From NCBI GenBank assembly GCA_033764775.1, contig JANRIQ010000018.1:1-64000 (forward strand): a stretch of DNA of 64,000 nt. Reading direction: 5' to 3'. The notes under the pieces were generated by a model. It made no database searches and had not been told where the DNA came from. It was given only the letters and a program-made list of their open reading frames with translations. The stretch's first letter is position 1. Every line of letters starts with the position of its first letter. A program made the position numbers and the translations under genes. The stretch comes from JAWXCE01 sp033764775. Its GTDB lineage: Bacteria > Pseudomonadota > Alphaproteobacteria > Rhizobiales > Rhodomicrobiaceae. Positions 1 to 8,483 of the stretch are shown in pieces.

Positions 1-291
1 CTCGCCCCGCCGCCGCCCGTGACCGCCGCCGCGCCGCCGCTCGCCGCCACGGCGCCGCCGCCCGCGCCCGCATCATCCGCGAACGCGGCGCCTGCAGACG
101 CCGCCGTCGCCGCCGCGCCCAGCGCGAACGCATCGGACGCCGCCGCCAGCGCGGCCGCTCCCGGCCAGACCTCGGAGCAGGTGCGGGCGATGCTCAAGCA
201 ATTTCTGGAAACGCAGGGCGCGGCGAACGACGCGAACCGCGAGGAGCTTTTTAACCAGTTCGTGCGGTGGTACGAAAAACAGGGTCGCTAG
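1..291 (+). CDS. C-terminal part of an unknown Ala/Pro-rich protein (truncated by window start)
   Basis: The reading frame is open from base 1 and ends at the TAG at 289-291, so the gene begins outside the window. The visible 96 residues open with about 60 residues of Ala/Pro/Ser-rich low complexity, probably a flexible linker. They end with a short charged segment that looks helical (QVRAMLKQFLETQG, then NREELFNQFVRWYEKQGR). An in-frame ATG at base 19 exists but has no ribosome binding site context and lies inside the low-complexity run, so it is unlikely to be the true start. I do not recognise the family. Confidence 0.6.
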   Translation, partial: LAPPPPVTAAAPPLAATAPPPAPASSANAAPADAAVAAAPSANASDAAASAAAPGQTSEQVRAMLKQFLETQGAANDANREELFNQFVRWYEKQGR

Positions 292-452
292 CGCGGATTG
301 CTAGGCGGGCGTTGCAGCTTTTGCATTGATCGGGTGGTGCAAGCGGTCTATCAACGGCTAAGGCGTTTGACTTCAGGCCTGGCCTGGTTTTTTGCACTCA
401 GGGCGCCGAGAGACGATATCGCGGTCTCGGAACTGAGTTTGGGGATGCGACT

Positions 453-2801
453 ATGACAGCAATTCTCGACACGGACAAGCCCGGTAGCATCGACGATGGG
501 GCGGACCGGCCTGGCGAGAGCGATGGCGCGCAGTCGGCGACCCGTCTCGACCAGTTCTACGGTCGTCCTGAGCTGCCGTCCTTCGACGACAATTCCGCGT
601 TCGAGAGCGCGCCGACATCCGGCAAGGCGTTGGCGGCGGACGAGGATGCGGAACGCGAAAGCGCCGTCAGCGATCTGGCGGACGCCCAGCCTCAAGACAT
701 CAGCGCCGCGTTCTGGGAGGCGGCCGGGGTGCGCCTCGCAGGTGAGGCCGCGGAGACGAGCGAAGAGGAGAGCCGCGAGGCTCGGGCCGAAGAGGAGCGC
801 GCCGACGAAGACGCGCGCCTTGACGACGGCGATTTTGAAGCGACGCGCTTCAACGACGGCGGCGTCGACGACCTGAATGCTTTCAGCGACGCCGAGCTTA
901 CGGAGACGGTCGAGGAAAGCGCTGCGACGGCGGAGGAAGCTCGCTCGGGCGATCTCGGCGTCCTTGACCTGCCTGACGTGCCCGAGCCGGTGCAGCCCCA
1001 GGAGCGCTCGCTGTTCTCCCGCGGCGGTTTCCTGTCCGAGCCGGTCTCGAACGTCATTCCCTTTCAGTTCGACGATCAGTACGCCACGCCGTTTGCCCAG
1101 CAGCAGCCGCAGTCGACAGGCGTCGCGCCCGAAGCGGGCGAGGGCATTGGGGCGCTTGCCGACGCCGTGCAAAATGCGCTGCGCAACATTTACGGGTCGG
1201 ACGCGACCATCGAAAACGCCGACCCCTACGATCCGAACGCCCGCCTCAACCTGCCGTCGCCCGCCGCGCCCGAGCCGTTTGCGGCGTTCGCCCCCGATTT
1301 GTCCGATCCGCCGCAATGGCGCTCGGCTGTGGATCAATTCTTCGACTCCAACCCTGCCTCCACCCCCGACCAACTTGATGAGAACACAACCGAGGCGGTG
1401 CTGAGCTACCTTTACAATCAGGATGCGCCGACGCCTCCGTCCGAAGCGCCCTCGGCGCACCCGCTCGGCGATTTGCGCGAGGCCGTGGAGCGCAGCCGCC
1501 GCGACGTCTCTCAAGACGCCTGGTCGGACCGCTTCGGCGAGGACGACGCCGAAACGCCGCCGCCGTTGCGCGGGGCGGGCGCCCCCCCGCCACCCCCTGA
1601 GGCGCCCTATTACCGAGGCGGGGCGTTGCGCAGTCCATCCGCGAGACCGTCGTCGGCGCGTCCGGCCAATCTTTCGGAGTACGCCGGCGGCGAGGCTGGT
1701 CCGTCCCCCAGTTACAGCCCGGATCGGCCAGCCGTGCAGCCGCACTACGCCATGGTGGCCGTGACGCCGCCTCAGCCGCAGGATCAGGACAGCAGCCGCA
1801 TGCTCGGCGCAGCCGGCATCGGCCTCATCGGCGGAATCGCGCTCGCCGGCGTTCTTTCGGTGTTTCTGTTCAATTCGGTGATCTCGACGACCGACGCTCC
1901 CGTGCGCGATTTCGCTTCGCCCTCGGCCGAACCGGCCGCGCCCGCTCCGACCGCCGATCCGGTAAAAATCACTGCTCGCATCGAGAGCGCGGCGCCCGCG
2001 CCGACCCCGGCCGTGCCGCAACCCATCGCCGCCGCGGACGTGTCCGGCCCCGCGGCGCGCCCAGTCTCCCTCAACATCGCCGTCGACGACTCATACAGCG
2101 CGCAGAATGTGCTCGTGAGCATTCGCGGCGTGCCGGAGCAGGCGCGCCTCTCCGCCGGCATCGATGTGGGGGCAGGGTCGTGGCTGCTCCCGCCGCAACG
2201 GCTTGCTGGCTTGCAGATCGTGGCGCCGGAAGCAGCCGCCGGATCCTACACGCTCGAAACTCAGATCATGGAGGCCGACGCGCGCACGCCCATCTCCGAC
2301 CCCGCGCGCTTCACCGTCGCCATCACGGCGGCGAAGGACGACATCTCCGACGCGGCCGTGCGGACGGCGCTGTCGGCGCTTGAGGCGGGTCCGGGCAGGG
2401 CGCGGGGCGCGCCGGCGCCCGCCATGGTCGCCGCGTCCTCCGTCTCCCCTGCGCTCACGGTCGTTCCGCCAACCGCGCCCGACGCCGCGAAGCCCGTGGT
2501 CACCAGGCCTTTCGATCAGCAAAGAAGCCAGCAACTCGTGCGCGACGGCAACCGCCTCATGCGCGAGGGCGACATCATGGCGGCCCGCAAGCTGTATGAG
2601 GAAGCCTCGGCCATGGGCGATCCGGAGGCGTCGCTCGCCATGGGCCGTTCCTACGATCCGAGCTATTTTGAGCAATTGCCGGTCAAAACTGGCAAACCCG
2701 ACCCCGCTCAGGCCTTCGACTGGTACATGCGCGCGCTCGACGGCGGCGTCGAGACCGCAAAGGTCAAGATCGACAGTCTCAAGCAGTGGCTGCTTCGCTG
2801 A
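453..2801 (+). CDS. Large acidic, single-pass membrane protein with C-terminal Sel1-like repeat
   Basis: This 782-residue protein has three parts. Residues 1 to about 445 are low in complexity and strongly acidic (Asp/Glu/Ala), becoming Pro-rich towards the membrane. A single hydrophobic segment lies at about residues 450-473 (GIGLIGGIALAGVLSVFLF). The rest should be periplasmic: a Pro/Ala linker, a region resembling an Ig/cadherin-like beta domain around 535-625, and a C-terminal Sel1/TPR-like helical repeat (about 690-782, with AARKLYEEASAMGDPEASLAMGR and AFDWYMRALDGG). There is no N-terminal signal peptide, so the acidic half should be cytoplasmic. Cytoplasmic tail, one TM and periplasmic Sel1 is the general layout of polarity factors such as PodJ, but there is no sequence support for that identity. 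Function unknown. Confidence 0.75.
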   Translation: MTAILDTDKPGSIDDGADRPGESDGAQSATRLDQFYGRPELPSFDDNSAFESAPTSGKALAADEDAERESAVSDLADAQPQDISAAFWEAAGVRLAGEAAETSEEESREARAEEERADEDARLDDGDFEATRFNDGGVDDLNAFSDAELTETVEESAATAEEARSGDLGVLDLPDVPEPVQPQERSLFSRGGFLSEPVSNVIPFQFDDQYATPFAQQQPQSTGVAPEAGEGIGALADAVQNALRNIYGSDATIENADPYDPNARLNLPSPAAPEPFAAFAPDLSDPPQWRSAVDQFFDSNPASTPDQLDENTTEAVLSYLYNQDAPTPPSEAPSAHPLGDLREAVERSRRDVSQDAWSDRFGEDDAETPPPLRGAGAPPPPPEAPYYRGGALRSPSARPSSARPANLSEYAGGEAGPSPSYSPDRPAVQPHYAMVAVTPPQPQDQDSSRMLGAAGIGLIGGIALAGVLSVFLFNSVISTTDAPVRDFASPSAEPAAPAPTADPVKITARIESAAPAPTPAVPQPIAAADVSGPAARPVSLNIAVDDSYSAQNVLVSIRGVPEQARLSAGIDVGAGSWLLPPQRLAGLQIVAPEAAAGSYTLETQIMEADARTPISDPARFTVAITAAKDDISDAAVRTALSALEAGPGRARGAPAPAMVAASSVSPALTVVPPTAPDAAKPVVTRPFDQQRSQQLVRDGNRLMREGDIMAARKLYEEASAMGDPEASLAMGRSYDPSYFEQLPVKTGKPDPAQAFDWYMRALDGGVETAKVKIDSLKQWLLR

Positions 2802-2865
2802 TCGGCGGGCGCGCGGCGTGAGGTTGGGAAGACCGGCGGAGGCTAACCCGCCTAAATGCTGGCCG

Positions 2866-3075
2866 TTACAAAGTCGACAGGTAATAGCGATCGAGCGCCC
2901 AGAGCGCGGCCGCTGTCAGAATGGCGATGACGGCGATGGTGTAGCGGAAGCTGATGGAGTAGATCGCGCCCCACACGACGATCACGACCAGCGTGATGAG
3001 CGAAATCCAGATGACCAACTCGGTGTGGTTATACACATAGTATGTGAGGCGTTCGACGATCTGATCGTAAGTCAT
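2866..3075 (-). CDS. Small two-TM membrane protein
   Basis: A 69-residue protein with two hydrophobic segments (about residues 20-40, LVIWISLITLVVIVVWGAIY, and 45-62, YTIAVIAILTAAALWAL) and a short polar N terminus. It lies on the minus strand 42 bp downstream of the DUF2865 gene and may be co-transcribed with it. I do not recognise a family. The consistent hydrophobic pattern and the lack of a competing frame support it as a real gene. Confidence 0.6.
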   Translation of the reverse strand: MTYDQIVERLTYYVYNHTELVIWISLITLVVIVVWGAIYSISFRYTIAVIAILTAAALWALDRYYLSTL

Positions 3076-3117
3076 ACTGAGCCCTCACGGAACACAAACG
3101 CTGCTGAAAAAATACCG

Positions 3118-4215
3118 TTATCCGCGAGGAGCGCGCGCGCCCGGGCCCTGCGGCTCCTCGGTCTGCGGCGCGGCCGGCGCGGGTTCCGGCTCGCCCTTCG
3201 GCCTTGCGGCGGCGGTGCGCCTCGTTTCCGCATCCTCCTTCAGCGCCTGCTCGGACTTGGCGATCTCCTCCATGGAGAACTCCGACGCGTTGCACGAACA
3301 GCCCTTGATGAAATGCTTGCGGTTGCGAAAGGCGTTTGGCGTCTCGACATACGGCGTGCCGGAAAGCGAGACGGCCTGCTCGACCTCCTCGCCCGGATTG
3401 CGATGCACAAACAGCTCGGCCGGGGCTGCGCATTGCGAGCGGCACTTATCCTCGTCCTCGCGGAATTTGCTTTGCAGCGTTGAATAGCTGATGGGGAAGA
3501 AATATCCGTCGCACATGCGCACGCAAAGCGTCCGGTATGTGCCGAAGGGCGCGTCCGCTGGGGAATAGGCTGTCGGGCCGCTGGCGGGCGAGCTATCCTC
3601 GTCGTCCCACAGCGAAAAGAACGAGTCCTGCCGCTGACGCGCCGCGTGCTGGCGCTGATAGGACTCCCCGCACCGGTTGCGGGCGAGTTCGGCCACCAGA
3701 TCGTCCTGCCGTTGGCGGCGCGCGCCCGACCGCGTGAGGTTGTCACGCTGCTGCCTCAGGTCGGCGAGACGCCGTCGGGCGTCCTCGATTTGGCGGTTCA
3801 ACTCGATGCACCGCGGCGTGCGCCGCAACGAGCGGCCGAAAATGAACATGTCCTCGTAGCAAGCGCCGCGCTCGGCGTCGCTTTCGGCGCGTTGAAAGGC
3901 CCGCTCCGTGTTGCGGATCTCCTCGTCGAGACGCGGAAGCTGATCCTGCAGCGAGTTGCGCGACCAATCCCCCGCCAGTTGCTGCTCCAGTTCACGGCAA
4001 CGCATCTCCCGCGGGGAGTAGCCTGGCGCGCCGTCGCCATAGCCGCGCCCGTCATAGCCGGGGGCGGGAGGCGATCCGTAGCGCGAATCCGGGTAATATC
4101 CGCCCTGTGGCTGCGCCGGTCCGGCCCAGAACACGCACGCGGACGCTGCCGCCGCGAGCGTCAGCGCCCTGCGCAGGCTCACGCCCCGAAGGAAATCGGC
4201 GCGGTGGTTTGGCAT
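3118..4215 (-). CDS. DUF2865 secreted protein
   Basis: A 365-residue protein with an N-terminal basic-hydrophobic segment (about residues 13-36, ending in AGPAQPQG) that looks like a signal peptide. A long polar, Arg/Gln-rich, partly coiled-coil middle follows (ELEQQLAGDW, IRNTERAFQRAESDAER, RQQRDNL). The conserved C-terminal half contains MCDGYFFPISYST, then Cys-containing RSQC, AELFVHRNPGEE and a final Asn-Ala-Phe-Arg-Asn segment. This matches the DUF2865 family, common in Hyphomicrobiales and of unknown function. The paired cysteines suggest a disulfide-stabilised periplasmic domain. An Ala/Pro/Glu-rich tail ends the protein. Confidence 0.8.
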   Translation of the reverse strand: MPNHRADFLRGVSLRRALTLAAAASACVFWAGPAQPQGGYYPDSRYGSPPAPGYDGRGYGDGAPGYSPREMRCRELEQQLAGDWSRNSLQDQLPRLDEEIRNTERAFQRAESDAERGACYEDMFIFGRSLRRTPRCIELNRQIEDARRRLADLRQQRDNLTRSGARRQRQDDLVAELARNRCGESYQRQHAARQRQDSFFSLWDDEDSSPASGPTAYSPADAPFGTYRTLCVRMCDGYFFPISYSTLQSKFREDEDKCRSQCAAPAELFVHRNPGEEVEQAVSLSGTPYVETPNAFRNRKHFIKGCSCNASEFSMEEIAKSEQALKEDAETRRTAAARPKGEPEPAPAAPQTEEPQGPGARAPRG

Positions 4216-4382
4216 GTTTGCGTCTCCCTCTGGCTAACGCCGACAACGCCACGCTTTGCGGGCGGAATTATGGGCGGGCCGCGGGCGCAGGTCAACCAGG
4301 ACGCGGCGGCTGTTTTTGCGGGCCTTGCCGCCCGCGAAGGCTTCCTCCTATACTTCCCCGCCAATAAAAAAGGATAAGCCCC

Positions 4383-5003
4383 ATGAGCGCCCTGCAGCAC
4401 ATTCTGGAACGCAACGCCGCCTGGTCGCATGAGCGCACCCTTGCCGATCCCGAATTTTTTTCCCGGCTGGCCAGGATTCAGACCCCCGAGCTGCTCTGGA
4501 TCGGGTGCTCCGACAGCCGCGTTCCGGCGAACCAGGTGGCGGGCCTTGAGCCGGGTGAAGTGTTCGTTCACCGCAACGTGGCGAACCTCGTATACCCCGC
4601 CGACATCAACTGCATGGCGGTGGTGCAATACGCCGTGGAGAGCCTGAAGGTGAAGCACATCGTCGTGTGCGGACATTATGGCTGCGGCGGTGTCCGCGCG
4701 GCGCTGAAAGGCGAGGGCTACGGCCTCATCGACCACTGGCTGGAGCCGGTGAAGGACTTGGCTCGCCAGCGCCGCGCCGAGATCGACGCGCTGCCGGGCT
4801 CGAACGACCGGATCAACCACCTGTGCGAATTGAACGTCCGCGCGCAGGTTCATAATCTTACGCATTCGCCCATCGTACAGCGCGCGTGGGAAGCAGGACA
4901 AAACCTGACTCTGCACGGGTGGATCTACGGCCTCGACGACGGGCGCCTGCACGATCTCGGCTGCGATTGCCATAACCCGAACAAGGCGACGCCCAAAATC
5001 TGA
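4383..5003 (+). CDS. Beta-class carbonic anhydrase
   Basis: A 206-residue enzyme that interconverts CO2 and bicarbonate in the cytoplasm. The zinc-binding residues of the beta class are all visible: Cys42, Asp44 and Arg46 in GCSDSRVPANQ, and His98 and Cys101 in CGHYGCGGV. Length and N-terminal start (MSALQHILERN) match the plant/bacterial Can type. An AAAAAAGGA run just upstream of the ATG supports this start. It appears monocistronic, followed by a convergent lipoprotein gene. The exact symbol (can or cynT) cannot be chosen because no cyanate genes are nearby. Confidence 0.93.
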   Translation: MSALQHILERNAAWSHERTLADPEFFSRLARIQTPELLWIGCSDSRVPANQVAGLEPGEVFVHRNVANLVYPADINCMAVVQYAVESLKVKHIVVCGHYGCGGVRAALKGEGYGLIDHWLEPVKDLARQRRAEIDALPGSNDRINHLCELNVRAQVHNLTHSPIVQRAWEAGQNLTLHGWIYGLDDGRLHDLGCDCHNPNKATPKI

Positions 5004-5045
5004 TCTCTCAAAACACGGACGGCGGCGCTCCGCAACGGCATGAGC

Positions 5046-5678
5046 TTAGCGCCGCGGGCGCGCGTAATACATATATATCCGCTCGGTGCGCGCTTTCTCC
5101 GTCGAGGCGTACATTTTCGCGCTGTTCATGTCAGGGTCGATAACGGCTGGCGCGGACACGAGCTTTTCGAACTTTTCCGGATGCTGGCGCTTCACCGCGT
5201 CAATCGTCTCTGGAAGTAAGCTCGCGCGCTCCACCTTGACCGCGCCGTCATCCGCCACGTGAAACCGGATAAGGCCAATGTCGTGCAGAGCGTGCGCCCC
5301 AACGCGAAACGAGGCGTAGCTGTGTTTGAACGATATCGAGGCGAAATGGGTGTATTGCGTTCCGATCGTGGTGACTTGATCGTCATGCGCGCACGTAATT
5401 TGCGTGATGTGATACTCGCCCGGCCCGAAATTCATCACCATCGGTTTTGCCGGGCCAAACCCGTGGCCCTTCACCAGCACATGCCGCAGGCCTTTGTATT
5501 CCGCGCCGTCGCGTTTGCCGAGGCCGATCATCACCGACTTGCAGGATTTTGTCGCCACGTCGGCGGCGACGATGACATGCGCTGTGTCTGAGTCGAGGCC
5601 GAGGCTTGGGCCGTCCTGCGATACGCCGCATCCTGTCAGCAAGCATGCGGCCAACGTCGCGATCAGATGTGATTTCAT
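5046..5678 (-). CDS. Hypothetical lipoprotein
   Basis: A 210-residue protein whose N terminus has a clear lipoprotein signal (MKSHLIATLAACLLTGCG, lipobox Leu-Thr-Gly-Cys, Cys17), so the mature protein should be lipid-anchored. The remainder looks like a beta-rich globular domain (HVIVAADVATKSCKSVMIGL, EYHITQITCAHDD, then FASISFKHSYASF) with two further cysteines that could pair. Its layout recalls DUF2846-like outer-membrane lipoproteins, but I cannot confirm that. It is convergent with the carbonic anhydrase gene. Function unknown. Confidence 0.75.
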   Translation of the reverse strand: MKSHLIATLAACLLTGCGVSQDGPSLGLDSDTAHVIVAADVATKSCKSVMIGLGKRDGAEYKGLRHVLVKGHGFGPAKPMVMNFGPGEYHITQITCAHDDQVTTIGTQYTHFASISFKHSYASFRVGAHALHDIGLIRFHVADDGAVKVERASLLPETIDAVKRQHPEKFEKLVSAPAVIDPDMNSAKMYASTEKARTERIYMYYARPRR

Positions 5679-5707
5679 GCCTCCCCCTTCGAGGGACTGA
5701 CCCTAGC

Positions 5708-6157
5708 TTAAGACAGCGCGATGCGGTAGCGCACGAAATCGTCGGCGGAGGCGAAACGGTCGTAGAGGCGGCGCGCGGCGGCGTTGTCCGCGTGCGTGTG
5801 CCAATAAAGGCGCGACCAGCCGTGCGCGCGCCCCTGCGCTATGGCGTCGTCGATGAGCATCCTGCCGAGCCCCGCGCCGCGCGCCCCCTCCGCCACGAAC
5901 AGGTCTTCGAGGTAGCAGATCGGCGTGGTCACCCACGTTCCTTCGTGCAGGATGCAGACGGAAAAACCGAGCGCGGCGCCCCCGCGCTCCGCGAGGCGGC
6001 AGAACACGGGCGCTGCGGGGTCGAGAATACGCGCCCAGGTGTGCACGGTCGTCGCGGGCGGCACATCCGCCGCGTAGAAGGCGAGGTAGCCGGCCCAAAG
6101 CTCTCGCCAGGCGGCTTCGTCCGTGGCTTGCGCGTCGCGGATACGGATTGCGGTCAT
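5708..6157 (-). CDS. GNAT-family N-acetyltransferase
   Basis: A 149-residue protein with the GNAT fold pattern: N-terminal IRIRDAQATDEAAWRELWAGY, central strands (ALGFSVCILHEGTW and CYLEDLFVAEGARGAGLG), the acetyl-CoA pyrophosphate loop Arg-Gly-Ala-Gly-Leu-Gly (about residues 95-100), then a helix (LIDDAIAQGRAHGW) and the late motif YWHTHADNAAARRLYDRF. It should transfer an acetyl group to an amine; the substrate is not predictable. It is divergent from cysS, about 110 bp apart. Confidence 0.88.
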   Translation of the reverse strand: MTAIRIRDAQATDEAAWRELWAGYLAFYAADVPPATTVHTWARILDPAAPVFCRLAERGGAALGFSVCILHEGTWVTTPICYLEDLFVAEGARGAGLGRMLIDDAIAQGRAHGWSRLYWHTHADNAAARRLYDRFASADDFVRYRIALS

Positions 6158-6268
6158 GCGGCGTTGCTACGGCGCCGGGCGGGCGGACGCAAGTGCGCCT
6201 AATCGCTTCGCATCCCCGCCGCCTGCGTGTATATCATCGCCGCTTGATCACGAAGGGCGAGACCGGCG

Positions 6269-7777
6269 ATGCCGCTGAAGCTTTACAACACCCGAACCCG
6301 GACAAAGGAAGAGTTCAAGCCGATCGACCCGGCCAACGTGCGCATGTATGTGTGCGGGCCGACGGTTTACGACTATGCCCATATCGGCAATGCGCGGCCC
6401 GTGATCGTGTTCGACGTGCTGTTCCGGCTGCTGCGGCATCTCTACGGCGAAAAGCACGTCACCTATGTGCGCAACATCACCGACGTTGACGACAAGATCA
6501 ACGCGCGCGCGCTCGAACGCTTCCCCGACCTGCCGCCGCTGGAGGCGATCCGCAAGCTCACCGAGGAGACGACCGCGCAGTTTCACGCCGACGTCACGGC
6601 GCTCGGGTGCCTGCCGCCGACGCATGAGCCGCGCGCGACGGAGTATGTGTCAAAGCCCGCCGCGCCGTCCGACATGATCCGGCTGGTCGAGCGGCTCATC
6701 GAGCGCGGCCACGCCTACGCCGCCGAGGGGCACGTGCTGTTCGCGGTCGCGACCGACCCGAATTACGGCAAGCTCGCCCGCCGCTCGCTGGACGAGATGC
6801 AGGCCGGAGCGCGCGTGGAAGTCGCGCCCTATAAGCGTGATCCGATGGACTTCGTGCTCTGGAAGCCGAGCGAGCCGCACGAGCCGGGTTGGGATAGTCC
6901 GTGGGGACGCGGCCGCCCGGGCTGGCATCTTGAATGCTCGGCGATGTCGGCCGCGCTTCTGGGCGAAACCTTCGACATCCACGGGGGCGGCATCGACCTC
7001 GTTTTCCCGCACCACGAGAACGAGGTCGCGCAGAGCACCTGCGCCCACGGCACCGACGTGATGGCGAATGTGTGGATGCACAACGGTTTTCTGCAGGTCG
7101 AGGGGCAGAAGATGAGCAAGTCCCTCGGCAATTTCGTGACGATCAACGACTTATTTTCAGGATGGCCATCGGGTAAAACTTGGATCGCTCCAGAAATAAA
7201 GTTGGCTATGCTCCGTAGCCATTACCGGCAGCCTATCGACTGGACTTTTGAAGGTTTGAGCGAGGCCAAATCAACGTATCAGAGATGGAGTGATTCCTTA
7301 AAAAAAGCCGATGCTACCGCGGTTTCGATAAAATTTCTCCAAGCGTTGTTGGATGATTTGAATACACCTGCAGCTATCACCATCCTCCATGAATTGTATT
7401 CAGCGGATGATTTTGGAAGCCTTCAAGCGTGTCTAACTCTTATTGGGGTCAGTTCCGGGCAAGGACGACGCAGGATGGATTTGCGCGCTGCGGAAGAGAA
7501 GTTGAGCCAGCTTCAGAAAAAGGTTGAAAGAGAAGGAGGCTATCTCGATCGCCCCATGGCGAAACAAAAGCACGACCTAACGGAAGAAGAAATACTTGCG
7601 TCAATAGAAGAAAGTATAGGGCAGATTGTTAATAAGCGGGCGGAGGCGAGGGCGCGGAAGGACTGGAAAGAGGCCGACCGCATTCGCGACGAGTTGGCCG
7701 CGATGGGTATCGCGCTCAAGGACACGAAGAACCCAGAAACCGGCGAGATCGAAACCTCGTGGGAGATCGCTCGCTGA
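6269..7777 (+). CDS. cysS: Cysteinyl-tRNA synthetase (mosaic base composition)
   Basis: A 502-residue class I synthetase that charges tRNA-Cys. The N-terminal Rossmann domain has the zinc cysteine in VCGPTVYDYAHIGNARP (Cys29; HIGH motif at 38-41), the conserved ECSAMS and HHENE regions, and KMSKS at residues 281-285. The C-terminal helical and anticodon-binding half follows (HYRQPIDWTFEGL, ADRIRDELAAMGI). The start ATG follows GAAGGGCGAGA. The family is usually about 460 residues, so this one is slightly long in its second half. From about 7150 to 7630 (residues 295-454) the GC content falls to roughly 47% (198 of 420 bases counted over 7201-7620), against well over 60% on both sides, with frequent AAA/TTT codons, while the frame stays intact. 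This suggests replacement of the C-terminal half by recombination with a distant cysS. Confidence 0.95.
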   Translation: MPLKLYNTRTRTKEEFKPIDPANVRMYVCGPTVYDYAHIGNARPVIVFDVLFRLLRHLYGEKHVTYVRNITDVDDKINARALERFPDLPPLEAIRKLTEETTAQFHADVTALGCLPPTHEPRATEYVSKPAAPSDMIRLVERLIERGHAYAAEGHVLFAVATDPNYGKLARRSLDEMQAGARVEVAPYKRDPMDFVLWKPSEPHEPGWDSPWGRGRPGWHLECSAMSAALLGETFDIHGGGIDLVFPHHENEVAQSTCAHGTDVMANVWMHNGFLQVEGQKMSKSLGNFVTINDLFSGWPSGKTWIAPEIKLAMLRSHYRQPIDWTFEGLSEAKSTYQRWSDSLKKADATAVSIKFLQALLDDLNTPAAITILHELYSADDFGSLQACLTLIGVSSGQGRRRMDLRAAEEKLSQLQKKVEREGGYLDRPMAKQKHDLTEEEILASIEESIGQIVNKRAEARARKDWKEADRIRDELAAMGIALKDTKNPETGEIETSWEIAR

Positions 7778-8057
7778 CGCCATCCCTCAAAGCAGGGACA
7801 AAAAGAGCGGCGAACAGGCTGGACGCCCGCTTCGCGGGTGTGACGGCGCTAAGTCTCGCCAATCCCGACCATGATCGAGCCGATGATGGTCGCCCAATCG
7901 CCGTGCATGTCGCCCGGGCCGCACACCCCGCGTTAACCCTGTTCAGCGCATGTATCGCGCGCCCGTTCGGTTACAGCGCCTCGCGAACGGAATGACAGCC
8001 GCGCCAAAGGGCGCTAAGTTCAAAACCGGGAGGCGTTCGCGATCATAGGAGTGTTCG

Positions 8058-8483
8058 ATGTCGATTTCCCTGTACGTCACCGGCCTGTTGCTCGTTCTCT
8101 GCGGCGCCGCGATCATCGCGCGCGCGCTCGCGCTCGCCTCGGACGCCGATCTCGCCGCGCTGACCGGCGACGCGTCCCGATCCCACGCGCTGCTCGCGGC
8201 GTGCGAACAGCGGTTCGACCATCGCATCGGCTTTTCCCTCGCGATCGGCGGCATGGCGATCCTGCTGTTCGCGGCGGCCGGGGTGACATTCGCGGCGCTC
8301 GGCGGCGTCGCTCTTGCCGCGCTCGGCGGTACGTTGCTGTTCTACGCCACCATGCGCGAGGCGGTCGCCCACACCGAGGCGGAGCGTATAAAAGCCGCCA
8401 CGGCCGCTCGGCCCGAAGAGGCTTATGACGGCCCGACCGTCGTCGTCATGCCGCGCTTGCAGGCCCCCGGCGCGGCGCAATGA
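8058..8483 (+). CDS. Small membrane protein upstream of cimA
   Basis: A 141-residue protein with an N-terminal hydrophobic segment (about residues 2-24) and two closely spaced hydrophobic segments in the middle (about residues 56-98, SLAIGGMAILLFAAAGVTFA then LGGVALAALGGTLLFYATM), with a polar C terminus. An AGGAG lies 6-10 bases before the ATG. Its stop overlaps the start of the citramalate synthase gene by four bases (ATGA), so the two are translationally coupled. I do not recognise a family. Confidence 0.72.
   Translation: MSISLYVTGLLLVLCGAAIIARALALASDADLAALTGDASRSHALLAACEQRFDHRIGFSLAIGGMAILLFAAAGVTFAALGGVALAALGGTLLFYATMREAVAHTEAERIKAATAARPEEAYDGPTVVVMPRLQAPGAAQ

Noticed and set aside
351..2021. 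A 556-residue minus-strand open frame
   Set aside because: Arg-rich shadow of the acidic Sel1-like gene; Asp/Glu codons read backwards give long open Arg/Val frames. No domain seen.
7150..7630. Intein or insertion element in cysS
   Set aside because: The segment aligns in character with the normal helical and anticodon-binding part of the enzyme, the frame continues, and there are no splice-junction Cys/His-Asn motifs or inverted repeats.
7778..8057. Possible RNA gene in the 280-bp gap after cysS
   Set aside because: Only short GC-rich hairpins (e.g. CGCCCGCTTCGCGGGTG) and no tRNA or riboswitch core found; nothing supportable.
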